A DNA stretch of 64,000 bases, taken from the NCBI GenBank assembly GCA_000611775.1, contig KK106985.1:973982-1037981 (forward strand), written 5' to 3'. Positions 21,218-31,728 of the stretch are shown here, in pieces. The position numbers and the translations under genes are program-made. The notes beneath the pieces were generated by a model. It did not search any database. It was not told the origin of the DNA and saw nothing but the letters and a program-made list of their open reading frames with translations. How positions within the stretch are numbered: position 1 is the first letter of the stretch; each line of letters opens with the position of its first letter. Origin of the DNA: Umbilicaria muhlenbergii (Eukaryota; Ascomycota; Lecanoromycetes; Umbilicariales; Umbilicariaceae).

Positions 21218-22291
21218 CTACCTGGTGATCCAGCCAAGGTAGTCGGCAACAATCAGCGTTACCATCCTGCTCTAAGTCAGCACTCATTCACCACCCACCA
21301 CCCTCCCATCCCAACCCCACCACCAACGAGGACGTCAAAAAGGACAAAGGGAAAGGAACAAAACTCACGCATGCGGCGCAATCCTGACATAATAAGTCCC
21401 AAACCCCCTATAAAACCTTCCCCACCCCTCCTCCCTCGCCACCCTCCGGAAACAATCCCACATGCCACTATAAACCCTCCCCTCCCCCTTCCCCTGCCGC
21501 TGCAGTCTCGTCTTGACAAAATCAAACGGCAAGCTAAAGAAACTGGCAAAGAAGCCGGCGACGGCGCTCGCCGCGAGCGTCTGCGTCCTCGCACCCCACT
21601 CCGTGCGCCGCTTCAGCTGCACCTTGGCCTCGGAGAAAAACGCCAACTGCCCGAAATTCAGCGCCATGGCGCGGGCGACGGTGGGCAGGGCCCCGGCCCA
21701 GAGGGCGGAGACCCCCTCGGTTCGGGAGATGCGGGCCAGGGCGTCGATGACGGAGCGGTAGTTGGAGCGTTGGGTTGGCGGTTTGAGCCCGTCGCTCTGC
21801 ATGCGGATGAGCGCCAAGTCCGCCGGATTGCCAATCATGGCGGCCAACCCCCCCGCGGCGAGGCCGGCGGCGGCGCGTTCTTTGAAGCCGACGGCGGGGG
21901 CGGCGCCGTGGGTGCGGGCGCGGCGGGCCAGGGTGGTGATGAAGGAGTCGAAGAAGCCGAGGCGGGCGGTGGTGTAGATGGCTTGGCGGAGGAGGCCGGC
22001 GGAGAGGCCGGAGTAGAGGTCGAGGAGGCGGCCGTTGGCGATGATGTCGCGGGTGATTTTGAGGGGGGAGGGGCGGGCGGCGGAGCGGGAGCCTTCGTTG
22101 GAGAGTTGGAGGCGGACTTTGATCATGTCGATGGGTTGGATGGCGGTTGTGGCGGTCATGCCGGCGAGGCCGCCGTTGATGAAGGGGAGGAGGAGGCGGA
22201 GGGTGGGGGTTTGGAGGAGGGAGGGCGCGGCGGCTTTGGTTTCGCTCGTGGCTTGTTTGGCGGCTTCGGCCGCGGGGGAGGGCTTCGACAT
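21218..22291 (-). CDS. Mitochondrial carrier, 2-oxoglutarate/malate type
   Basis: Two exons, 22291-21369 and 21266-21218, 323 aa, the usual length for SLC25 proteins of the inner mitochondrial membrane. Three ~100-residue repeats are visible with the Px[DE]xx[KR] signatures: QPIDMIKVRLQ in repeat 1, NPADLALIRMQSDG in repeat 2 and LPFDFVKTRLQRQ in repeat 3. The block AALWAG-type TEGVSALWAGALPTVARAM and FGQLAFFSEAK match the oxoglutarate/malate and dicarboxylate branch, which exchanges dicarboxylates between matrix and cytosol. The intron (102 nt) joins RIAPHA to MVTLIVADYLGWITR, restoring the conserved end. The start was taken at MSKPSPAAEAAK; the open frame extends upstream without a convincing start. 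Substrate assignment is by family resemblance. Confidence 0.88.
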
Positions 22292-23863
22292 GCTTTTGGG
22301 GGGGGCGTGGGATGGTGAGGGCGGATTGGGGAGGATGGTTGGTGGTGTGGTGACGGGTGGAGGTGAGGTGGTGATGGGTGGTGCTGGAGGAGAGAAGAGA
22401 AGAGGGTTAGCCAATGCTGCTCGCTGTATATCTAGAGCTACGTGCTTGTTCGGAGAAGGGACGAAAGAGAGATAGAGAGAGAGCTTCTTTGTCCGGTAGG
22501 ACGGAGAGCAGCAGCGTGCAGTCCGTCGGGATAATATTCTTGAATCCTTCCTTCCTTTCCATGCACGCAAGCTCCCTCCCTCCCTCCCTCCATTCAGTCC
22601 CCACCTTACTCTCATCCCATCCCGTCCCTCAGGAAGCAAGCCCGGACTCCGACTCACCGAGCTCCTCTTCGCCTGTCCTTCAATCACAGCTACCCAGGAA
22701 CGGCACTGCCCCGCTAATCACCTTGCTCTCACCGACTGCACTACTTCTCCGCAGTCGACGACTCGTCGGTCGTTGTATCTCGTGTCACGATCGCAATTGA
22801 ATCGACAACAACAACTCCACTACATCTCATCCGAAGAAACCAGACTCGCAGACCATATGCGCCGTACTGTACGTTCCAGTGCTAAGTACCTACGTGGTCA
22901 CCCTACGGGGTGGGAGTTGTCGACCTGCGGGACCCGTTCGAGCGCTTCGGGCAAGGGTGCGGGGAAAGCCCAGCACGCCAGCTGCCAATAACTGCGACCG
23001 CCAGGCCCAGGTCCAAACACAGCTTGGCAGGACTAAGGTACTAAGGTATGCAGGGCCAGGTGATAACTGCCGGAAGAACACGGGACTGACGCTTCCTCAT
23101 CTCCCACTGCTCTCGCTCATATCTAGGATACGCGTCCCTTCCCACCATCGTCCTCGTCCCACCCCTCTCATCACCCCTCCCCCTCCGCGTCTGTCGTCCC
23201 ACCCCCAGAGCTGCATCCGCCGTAGCCATCCTCCGACATCGGCGCAGCGACGGTCCCTCCATCATTGACGGCAGAACTTCTCTGCATCCAGTCTGGCAGT
23301 CTATTTGGCGCGTGTGAAATAGCTTCGTACGATACGGCTGAGTGCGGGGTTCGGATGCCGATAAGAGACCGATAGCGGCCTGAGCCTAGGTAAGGTAAGT
23401 CTGGTGCCTGCCAAGCTTTACCTAATGAGATGGGGTCGAGGCATGTGGAGCCGGGGAATCACGCGAGCCAGGTACTCGTATACTTTGCCCTCAAGTGTTG
23501 TCTCATGCAGTCTGGCAAATACAAAGAAAAATATTCAGTTGGAGTCTCTGTCGCTGTTGCTCTTGGACAAGAAAGCAGAGGCGGGCATGTTCGTCGAGAG
23601 TCGGACATTTGAGTGATGATAAGTTGGGCCGGGTGAGGTTTCAAAGGGAGATGGAATGAGCGGTATCGGGTGAAGGATGAGCATGACGGTTTCAAGAAAC
23701 GATAAGAATGCTTTTGGACAATGACAGCAGTCCACCCGGCACACTATAAACACAAATATACAATCCCTCCCTGGGAGTAAATGCAGACTCGTACCGACTT
23801 CCCCACGCAAAACCAGCTCAACCCCGAATGCCCCAAGTCCTTGATGCCTATGCTAGATGATCG
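22292..23863. other. Intergenic, CT-rich carrier promoter and leader
   Basis: About 1.6 kb. The first 400 bp upstream of the carrier are pyrimidine/purine-biased, typical of fungal core promoters and leaders (GA-rich 22440-22500, CT-rich 22560-22680). No gene or repeat recognised in the remainder. Confidence 0.5.
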
Positions 23864-25832
23864 TTACACCTTCTCCGGATCCCGCTGCTCGTCCTGTGTT
23901 CGGTCTCCCTCAGGCCTCCCCACCCCTCCTCCTTCAACGTCACCGGCCCCGTGATGCTCACCGTAATCACTCGCCCTCGGTGCCTGATCCCCAACCAAAC
24001 CCACCAACCGTCCGGCGTACCCCAACCCCCCCAAAAGCGCCGTAACCCCCGTAAAGATGATCAGCCCCCCGAAAGCAGTCCCATAGCCTCCGAATCCATT
24101 GCCATGCTTCCCAAGCAGTTTCTCGCTGATAGGGCCGGAAGCCACGCTTCCAATACCGCGACCTGCCAACAATAATCCGTACATCAAGCCCACGCCAGGC
24201 TCGTCTCTTTTGCCCATGCGTCGTAAATCCACATTGGTCTGTCGAACGAAGCCGCTCCACGTGCTCGAATAACCTCCCGCAGCAAGACCGTAGAATACAC
24301 AAAAAGCAAGAGTCCATCCCAGATTAATTTGCGCGGCGAGACCCCAGACCAAGAAAACGCTCCCGCAAGTTCCGATAGTCAATATCATGATTACCGTTGA
24401 GATATGCAACTTATCCGTCAAGATGCCAGCAATAACCGCGCCAATGACACTGGCGGTGTTGAAGATGCTCACTGTCAACGTCTGCTCTATTTTTCCACTA
24501 CCCAAGATTTCTCTCGCGAATGTGGGTAAATAGATTGTCGGGATAAAGAAGCCTAAGCTTTCGAGAATGCTGCCCATCTGGAAAAGCCAAAACGTGGGAG
24601 TTCGAAGGAATGCGAATGAAAAAGGCCGGCGGCGATGAAGGACAGGGAGCCGAGGCTTTATGAAATAGAGGAGAGGACCGCACACGACAAGGTTGACGAC
24701 GCCCCATACGCGTAGCATGGCGCGATAAGAATAGCGATCCAGTGCCCAGTCCAGTACAAAGGGGAGAGCCACACCGGACATGCCCGTGGCGGCCTAGCAG
24801 GTCTTATTAGATTTCACCATCCAAGACATGTTGAGGAGCCAGGAGGAACAGGTGTTTATGTGTCGCTTACCATCATAACCCCAAAAGCCAACCCCTTTCG
24901 TCTAACAAACCATTCGTCAAGGAACATAAGGACCGGCGCATAGAGAATGCCACCACCGATTCCATAAAGTATACCTTGCGTCAAAATCAGATGCCAGACG
25001 TGTGTGGAGAAGGACGAGGCTATGAGAGCTACGATGATAATGAATAGCCCTATGGGACCACAGTGACGACGAAGCTTGGGCCATCGTTGGCCCATTGCAA
25101 ATAGGAATGTCGCCTCAAAATACATCAAACCCTGCGGCATATTAGGTTAGGGGTGCTGTTGCGCTGGTGGGTGAGGAATTGAATACATACCGTCGCGCAT
25201 GTACCAATAACAGGTATGCCACTTTCCGATGCAAACGGTTCATGTGTACTGTAGTAGTTTTGGAAAACGCCGAAAGAAAATGGAAAACCTATTCAGATCT
25301 ATCAGTAAATAATCTATAATAATGATCATGAATTTGCTTCCACTTTCGAATCGCACACGAAGAGTTATACCTGACAGGTAAGGAGTTGTGAGGCATGGAG
25401 GGCAGCGCTCGATAATCTTGCAACGAGGGCAGGAGGATCTGACATATAGGCCAAAGCGCAGAGAAGACTGGAAGGCATTGGCTTGTACTGCACCGAATAT
25501 CATAGCTTACCCCATACTAATGCCTCAATTCCGAAACAACCGGCAAGAAAGAGCCATGCTCCTGGACCGCCATCAGCTGGAGGAATGACTCGCTCTTGCT
25601 CTCTTGGCAAGCTATGTTCGTTTTCCGTGCTAAGAGGACAAGATGTCGGTGCTTTCAAATCAACGTCAGGCTTCGGTGGGACAGGTTCTTGCTTTTCATG
25701 GTCCGTTTCAACAATCCTCACGCTGCTAGCAGCACTGCTGACAGATCTCGAGGGTTGCAACTTCTCCAGCTCACAACTGAAGGTGGCATTGGATTCAGGT
25801 ATCTGTGGAGGCGGAGTATGTGTCGATTCCAT
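23864..25832 (-). CDS. MFS transporter, monocarboxylate transporter-like
   Basis: Four exons: 25832-25511, 25288-25191, 25131-24871 and 24793-23864, 536 aa. It belongs to the major facilitator superfamily, most like the fungal monocarboxylate (MCT/Mch) group. About 95 disordered cytosolic residues precede the first span (GAWLFLAGCFGIEALVWG). Next come FPFSFGVFQNYYSTHEPF, GLMYFEATFLFAMGQRWP and the loop RRKGLAFGVMMAATGMSGV with the R-K-G-A/L motif usual between spans 4 and 5. The second half has FWLFQMGSILESLGFF, GAVIAGILTDKL and LLLAGRGIGSVASGP. The C terminus is acidic and hydrophilic. All junctions keep helices intact. The substrate is unknown; family members include both real carboxylate carriers and orphans. 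An in-frame stop upstream fixes the first ATG at 25832. Confidence 0.85.
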
Positions 25833-28016
25833 TACCGTCCGTCCGTCGAAGAAGCGCGAACGGTTCGTCAACAATTATATAAGGTGCTTGAAGCGATGAG
25901 CACGGGCTGGGGAGGCTATGCGTGTAGGAATTATACGCGGTGTAAACGATATCGCAGCGAAACGACCGATGACACTATATATTATTGCCTTGCGAGTAGG
26001 AGAAATAACTCTTCTTATGAAAAGGATGTCTGGCGCGCAAATACATCGCATCCGGGACCTTAACGTCAATGCAAAGCAAGAGCCCACGGCAAAGATGAAA
26101 ATTCCGAGCTCAAAACGACTGCAGGTGCCAAGAGACATAGGAAGAATGAGTGACTGTCAGAAGTAGGCAGTCTTTTCCGGCCGGCAGAGGTTCTGTCATC
26201 AATCTGGACATGCGATATGACAACACCATTGGCCCTTATAGGGTAGCGCGATGGAACTCGGACGTGGTGAGCCATTCAACTCTAGCTGTGAATTAGACAG
26301 ACAGTAGCACATTGCTCGCACGATATCCTCTTGGGTCCGTGTATCTGCACAGAGCGGGGGCACTGCCCGAGTTGCAGATGCTGCCGCATTTGCGGGAAAT
26401 CCGCTGTGTCCGCTAAGCATTTACCTAATGAGTTGCTGACCGCCAGGAGCTGTTGAAAACTAGAGCTTTTCAACCAAGAGCCCGCCTTGCAACAGGGTGA
26501 CAAGACCTGGTAGACGCCGCCCTGGTCAGCGGGAATGCTCGGTCAAGGTATGGGATCATCTCCAGGGGCCGATCCCAGGTTTTGGGAGGTTTGAACAGGG
26601 GTCTGAGGTGGCCCGGCACGATCTCTGGTATTAGCTGAATCTGCCGGCCGTTGCAGCGGCATATCAGTCACGCTAAATTAAAGTTGCCGAGCGCGAGTTG
26701 ACATGGTGTGCGATCAAAGGCCACCTTATTCGGACGCCACGAAAAGGGGGGATCGGTACTGCAGGGGCCACAGGGCAACAGGTTGGGCGTGGGGACCGGG
26801 AGCGAAGTACCAAGCGGGAATGAACGCTTCGAGAAGGTGATGGGGAGGTATGAGCAGCCGAGTTGATGCGACCCGTTTCTTGACGTGCGCGCGTGCAGCG
26901 CATCTGTTGCAGTAGGCAGATTTGACCTGCGGGGGCACCCCAAACCCAATCGCTAGAACAAAGCAGTGCTTTCAACTTTGCTCTTATCTTCGTGATGCAG
27001 AGCTTTGATGCAATGAATGTCCCCTTCGGGAGATTATACTCCGCCGAGATTGTGAGAAAACAGAACTGGAATCATTTTGGTTGGGGGTTTCCCATGAAGT
27101 CTCTCGCATCGTGCAGCATCAATTACTAACTGGGAGCCAGAAAGCAACGGAATAGTTCTTTGTGCGTAATGGGACAGGGACAGGCGCTTCTGCTGCGAGG
27201 TAGAAGCGCCTCCAAGGGTCATGGGTTGAAGAACGATACCAGATCCAAGCGCAATCGGCGTCACTGGGACGAGGCATTCCCTAGTGCTCAAGATGCATGC
27301 TATGGTTTATAACTATCCCTGATGACATCTCAAGGAGCTGTGATATCTGAATGAAGCGTTAGATGAGAACAATGAGCAAACGATTGTAGGAAAGAGGCAG
27401 GAAGGTGCTGTTGGTTTAACGTTGCGCTTATCAGATCAACCTAGTCCTAAAGTGTCAACGTGTGGAGGGTAGGGCGGCAAGAGTATGGCGGCGACGGCGG
27501 CGTGAAGGGCGTCAAATCCTCAGAGTATCCACTTTTTTAGAGACATCTCTCCACCTCTGCTTTTGCAAGGGTGCCTCAGATTGCATGGACCGATCTCGAA
27601 CGATCTCGATTGGTCTGACATACAGATCTTGTACTTGCAGCTCTTTCCTCAATCGGTCTTTAGCCTGCTTCCATGCCCATTCAGATGTGGTAAAGCGTGA
27701 GCGTACTGCAGGAATCCTCTCGTCCTTTACCAAAACTAAACATTGCAGGCAAGAAACTGCACTATCGAAGCACGTGCTCCTTACGGAACACGTCAAGTTC
27801 TCCAAAAGTGGTTCGCATGGGCCTCTCATGACTTCACATCTCCTACGGATTTCGAACGCGCCATGGGGATATCAATCTTTGGTTCTGCAACACACACTCT
27901 CTCTCTCTGTCACGCACACACACAAACACACAGACACGCACTTGCATGGCAGGAATAGGATGCAAAGCGGAGAGCTGTATAGAGCTTCCGGGCTTTCACC
28001 GAGCAAATCGCCAACC
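25833..28016. other. Gene-poor stretch with microsatellite, 2.2 kb
   Basis: Many short frames on both strands and no convincing gene except one possible exon at 27512-27829. A CT/CA-rich microsatellite spans about 27893-27940. No inverted or long direct repeats seen. Confidence 0.5.
27512..27829 (-). CDS. Possible orphan exon, unknown
   Basis: A minus-strand frame of about 105 codons with coding-like composition in its second half: ERIPAVRSRFTTSEWAWKQ, AKDRLRKELQVQDLYVRP, IEIVRDRSMQSEAPLQ, ending DVSKKVDTLRI. No ATG gives a convincing start. It could be a last exon or a gene remnant. It sits directly downstream of the orphan at 28017-28853 on the same strand, but no splice connection between the two was found. 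Not recognised. Confidence 0.22.
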   Translation of the reverse strand: MRGPCEPLLENLTCSVRSTCFDSAVSCLQCLVLVKDERIPAVRSRFTTSEWAWKQAKDRLRKELQVQDLYVRPIEIVRDRSMQSEAPLQKQRWRDVSKKVDTLRI

Positions 28017-28853
28017 TCAGTCCCTTATCATGGCATCTGCAACTAACATCGACATCTTATACTCCCACCACGGCCTAGTGATCTTCTTGTTTCCACCACA
28101 GCCTAAGTCGAAGATGGTGATGTTGTCTTGCTTGCCATACTTGTACTTCCGTTGCTCTTTGCCGAGCCCTGCATGGTGCTCACTCCATGGCCTCCCCCAA
28201 CGATCCCTATCCCGACTTGCGAGTCTTCCTGTCATTCTTAGTTCCTCGAGCATCTTCCTCCTCTGTTCCCAGAACTTTCCCAGGTTCAGGAATGGGATTT
28301 TGTCCTCCTGGATGGGTATGATGTACCTCATGCCCTCCCTTGATATTGGTATATCAGCCGGTCCACCTCTTGAGGCGGGCACGTATATGGTGTCCGTCTC
28401 GGCGAACCAAAAGGTGCTGTCCGGACCTACACCGGGCTTAGGGATCGCCGTGTCGCGACATCGGAATTCGTAAGGAATCTTCTCCCAGTTGTGGATGGGA
28501 CGCCCCTCCGTTGGTATGGAGAGCTCTCGTCCGCGATTGTTGTTGGAGTTTCTGTTTCGCTCCCACCGAGCGAGTGTTTCGTTAATCGCCTGACGGCGAC
28601 GGCCTTTGTCCTCTATTGAATCGGACTGCTGTCTCCTTGCAACAGAGTTCGGACCTCGTGGATGCCTTTGCGATGGGGTTACAGTCTCCTCTTTCGCAGG
28701 CTGATCTTCGTTTTCTTCTACGATTTGGCTTTGGCAAGGCACTCCTCCTTGGTTTGGCGAGCTTCTTGGTCGCGAGGGGAATCGTGTATCTCCTATCTCT
28801 TCTTCATCAGAGCTAGAGTCCTTGCCCTTCAAAGAACTTAAGAAGCTTCGCAT
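28017..28853 (-). CDS. Orphan protein, ETD-I-VP/DRWGRPW family
   Basis: Single exon, 278 aa, first ATG after stops. The product is not recognised. The N terminus is hydrophilic (MRSFLSSLKGKDSSSDEEE, then Arg/Pro/Ser-rich). From about residue 110 the sequence is ordered-looking: NWEKIPYEFRCRD, FWFAETDTIYVPASRGG, DIPISREGMRYIIPIQED, then TGRLASRDRDRWGRPW and NITIFDLGCGGNKKITRP. There is no signal peptide or membrane span. A degraded second copy lies 0.5 kb upstream on the same strand (29346-29839), and the shared motifs show that the family is real coding sequence. No catalytic motif is visible; a role is not proposed. The name used here only lists shared residues. Confidence 0.6.
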   Translation of the reverse strand: MRSFLSSLKGKDSSSDEEEIGDTRFPSRPRSSPNQGGVPCQSQIVEENEDQPAKEETVTPSQRHPRGPNSVARRQQSDSIEDKGRRRQAINETLARWERNRNSNNNRGRELSIPTEGRPIHNWEKIPYEFRCRDTAIPKPGVGPDSTFWFAETDTIYVPASRGGPADIPISREGMRYIIPIQEDKIPFLNLGKFWEQRRKMLEELRMTGRLASRDRDRWGRPWSEHHAGLGKEQRKYKYGKQDNITIFDLGCGGNKKITRPWWEYKMSMLVADAMIRD

Positions 28854-29345
28854 TTTACTGGGGCCCTATGTTGAAGGCGTCTTGAGGAAGAAGGCGGTCT
28901 GCTAAAGCTGAGTAGGCGGAATAAGGTTGTGGAAAGAGGGCAAATATCCTCAAATATACAAGTACAGCGGGGGAAATTAGTGAGTCACCAGTTTCTACTA
29001 TTCATCAGTATATTGCTTCTTCTCTTGGAGTCCGCCTTGTGATCCAGATCTACTATCTGTGTCACGCTTGACGTAAAGCATTCAATTCTTATTCACAGCA
29101 TACACAAGTGCCACATCGCTTTCCTAAAGTTCTCTTTCCTTCCTATTCTGCAGGGCCATGAGAATCGTCTCCCATCCCTGCCCTGGTCTTATCTTATATC
29201 GCAAAGGCTGATGATCACTTGGACAAGGCTATTTGTGTTCAACCTTGAGCCTGTGCCTCAATTCGATCTCAAGCCATTGCGGAAACCTGTCTTTACGAAA
29301 AGATGCCAAGTTTCCAATTCGGAATCTGGTGACCCAACCCGGCTT
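28854..29345. other. Intergenic between two paralogous orphans
   Basis: About 490 bp, presumed promoter of the 28017-28853 gene and 3' flank of its degraded copy. Nothing else seen. Confidence 0.5.
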
Positions 29346-29839
29346 TCATTCCCTCCAATACGGCTCAATTCTTTTCTCCCTTCCGCCACTGTTCAAGTTG
29401 AAAATACAAACTTCCTCTCTTCTGCCCCGACTGCGAGGTTTCTTACCAAATCCAGCGCGAAGAGGTCCCCACGGCCTGCCCCAACGATCGACGTGTCGTT
29501 TAATCAGTTTGCCGGTGGCTACAACAGCTTAAGCTCTTCTTCCCTTTCTCTCCAGAAGGTCTTATGTGGTTTGCCCCATTTCCGCCAGTCGCCTGACCTG
29601 GGAATATCAAAAGCACCGCGATAGCCCATCTCGATCGGGACATGGATAGAGTCCGTCTCCCCGAAGTAGTTGCAGAAAGGAACGTCGAACAGAGAGGGAG
29701 GCCTGACCGTTTCCTCAAAGTATAACAACTCAGGGTAGAGATTGGGGTTCACTCGGATTATTGGACAGCGTGCTATCTCTGTTCGTAAAGCCCGTTCTAC
29801 CTTCTTTAGAAGTGGCTTCAAAGGATCGAAACCTCTGCG
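29346..29839 (-). pseudogene. Frameshifted paralogue of the 28.0-kb orphan
   Basis: Two adjoining minus-strand frames align to consecutive parts of the 28017-28853 protein. The first (29839-29519) contains FGETDSIHVPIEMGY, FDIPRSGDWRKWG and WREREEELKL, matching FAETDTIYVP, ADIPISREG and EQRRKMLEEL. It then stops. The second, shifted frame (about 29520-29346) has TGKLIKRHVDRWGRPWGPLR and CIFNLNSGGREKRIEPYW, matching TGRLASRDRDRWGRPW and TIFDLGCGGNKKITRPWW. No intron of workable size joins them, so a frameshift near 29520 is the simplest reading. The 5' part would begin behind a CTAG acceptor at 29840; upstream, a weak exon starting MEDFKEPSGAKGRDD may exist near 30040. The family is not recognised; it appears to be a host gene. 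Confidence 0.6.
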
Positions 29840-30476
29840 CTAGGCAATCCTTCACAAGTTCTGGCCTTTGAGTATGACTACTATCGCCTTTTCCGTCGTC
29901 CATATTTAGACGGAGGAGACTGTGGAGGTATGGTTGGTGCTGAGCTGTTCAATCTTACTGTCGGCGCCGAACAAGATCAGCTTCTGGAATCATCGTCTCG
30001 GCCTTTGGCACCGCTAGGCTCTTTGAAGTCCTCCATTGTTGAACGTCTGCGCTGCATTGATTAATATGTAAGCGAACTATCAACAGCGTTTGGTCGTCGT
30101 CGGCCGTTGCGTGAATCCGAGAAGTCGTGCATGCTGATAGAATGAGGAAGAAGTTTGTTCTCTAAGATTCGAGAACATAGGAGTAAGCATCCAACTCCGG
30201 CCTCTCTGGTTATGCAGGTTTCAATGAAGGCTATTATTCACCCATGCTATAGCTCTTTGACTAGATTTTTGTTGCAGTCATACTCCGTGTTCACAACGTG
30301 TTTCCTGTTGCAGTCGTGCTCAGGCTTCACGGCATATATCCAGCTCTGCATCCTGGCTCTCCTTCTCCCACCCATCAAACCATCTCCGCTTCACCTTTAC
30401 AGTCTCTCCCACTCGATCAAACTTACCATTAAGCACCCCTAACCCCAACAGCACCTGCACCACATCCAGCACCGCC
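29840..30476. other. Intergenic, promoter side of the 30.5-kb orphan
   Basis: About 640 bp. It contains an imperfect 36-bp tandem duplication (30266-30337, shared core TTGCAGTC) and a C-rich leader before the next start codon. A first exon of the broken copy to the left may also lie here. Confidence 0.45.
30266..30337. repeat. Degenerate 36-bp tandem duplication
   Basis: Two adjacent 36-bp units share TTGCAGTC, CTC and TTCAC at the same offsets. If translated in the plus frame they read FLLQSYSVFTTC and FLLQSCSGFTAY, but no gene is supported. Confidence 0.55.
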
Positions 30477-31451
30477 ATGTCATCCAACCTCCCCTGGACC
30501 CTCCGCCGCTTCCTCCCCTGCTACCCGCACAACTACCACCAAACACGCTTCGACCACGGCATGTCCCACACCGACCCCGCCCTCGTCGCCAAACTTCTCT
30601 CTCAGGGCTCCCTCAAATACGACCACGACAACCTCAAAGGCGACGGCACTCCCAACCTCACCCGGGTGTTTCCCCGTGGCAGATTTAGGGCATGGGGTCG
30701 GATCGAGGCAGAGGATGACGACGATAGAATAGGTTCAGGTATGCGTGATGATATTCTGTCTGGCATTTTCGAGGAAGAAGACACGATATCTGGGTCTGGG
30801 AGACCCGGGTGGGGGAGTAGGACGAGAGGTGATAGGCCTAGAACCGGAGGGCCTGTCCGCTATTCTAGCCCCGGCCGGCCGAGTAGTCCGCCGCCTGGTC
30901 GTGGTTCAAGTCGCAGGCGTCCACCTCCACCTCCTTCTCTTCCGGCGCCGACGCCTCCGCCAGCTGTCCCCGGGACCTGTCCTCCACCCGGGAGTCAGCA
31001 TAGTGGTTCGAAGAACCCTCGCTCTCCTCTCACTATTCCAGGCTCCCGTGCTTCAGGCAGGAGTCAACATAGCCGCCCGCCTGCTCCATCCAGTCATCAG
31101 ACTACCCCGGGCTCTCCGCCTCCGAGCCGCAGTCAGCACAGTCGTCCGCCTCCCGTTTCTAGCCACCACACCACCCCCAGCTCTCACCGTTCGCATCCAC
31201 CTCCCAGCCACGCGGGCTCGCGCGCTCCGAGTCGGAGCCAGAATGGCTGCCCTCCTGCGCAGTCTAGTTGCCATACTGCGCCGGCTTCGCACCACTCAAC
31301 TCCACCGCCACCTCAGTCGTCGGCAGCGCCTGGGTCGCGAAGTCAGCATAGTCGTGCTGGCTCGGGCTCTGGCTCTGGTATGCCGAGTCGAGGACCGGGG
31401 CTGGGGAGTATTCAGGTGAATTCGAGGGGAATGACTTGGCGGGATGTGTAG
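30477..31451 (+). CDS. Orphan protein with LPW-LRR-LP-PHNY head and Pro/Ser-rich tail
   Basis: Single exon, 324 aa. Not recognised. The first ~65 residues are compact: LPWTLRRFLPCYPHNYHQT, FDH, then SQGSLKYDHDNLKGDGTPN. The rest is disordered: an acidic patch (EAEDDDDRIGSGMRDD) and about 200 residues rich in Pro, Ser, Arg and His with recurring (S/R)SQHS(R/G) and SSH(Q/H)TTP units. The head aligns without gaps over 56 residues with the orphan at 38023-38631, with 28 identities by eye (LPW, LRR, LP, PHNY, QT, FD, SQ, DH, LKGDG, PN). The two genes are about 7 kb apart in opposite orientation. No signal peptide or membrane span. The paralogy fixes the reading frame and the start region; the tail is free to drift. 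Confidence 0.65.
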   Translation: MSSNLPWTLRRFLPCYPHNYHQTRFDHGMSHTDPALVAKLLSQGSLKYDHDNLKGDGTPNLTRVFPRGRFRAWGRIEAEDDDDRIGSGMRDDILSGIFEEEDTISGSGRPGWGSRTRGDRPRTGGPVRYSSPGRPSSPPPGRGSSRRRPPPPPSLPAPTPPPAVPGTCPPPGSQHSGSKNPRSPLTIPGSRASGRSQHSRPPAPSSHQTTPGSPPPSRSQHSRPPPVSSHHTTPSSHRSHPPPSHAGSRAPSRSQNGCPPAQSSCHTAPASHHSTPPPPQSSAAPGSRSQHSRAGSGSGSGMPSRGPGLGSIQVNSRGMTWRDV

Positions 31452-31728
31452 GAATGTGCGTTGTTGATTGCTGCTTGGTTTAGTTCGATTTGGTGGGTTG
31501 CAGGAGAGGAGCTCGCGCGGGTTTTGGGATCTTTGTGCTTTAGGCACTGAGTAACATCGTAGAAAACATCTTCGCATGCAGTGACTCGCACGGCCTCTCT
31601 GCTGGTGAAACGGGAATGAGTATCCCCAGTAGCACACGCCCTCAAGGTCAAGATACTCTATAGTCTATTCAAAATTCTACCATCAAGACACCAATCTATA
31701 ACCCCCCATTCCTCCCATCCGCCCCCCC

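Noticed and set aside
21371-22318. 315-codon plus-strand frame, Gly/Glu-rich
   Set aside because: It is antisense to the mitochondrial carrier in very GC-rich sequence. The minus frame has three carrier signatures, and the plus frame is only low-complexity Gly/Glu.
26668-26975. Overlapping minus-strand frames with Cys pairs (CNRCAAR)
   Set aside because: The Cys spacing does not fit a Zn2Cys6 or C2H2 finger, and three frames overlap with similar length, typical of chance.
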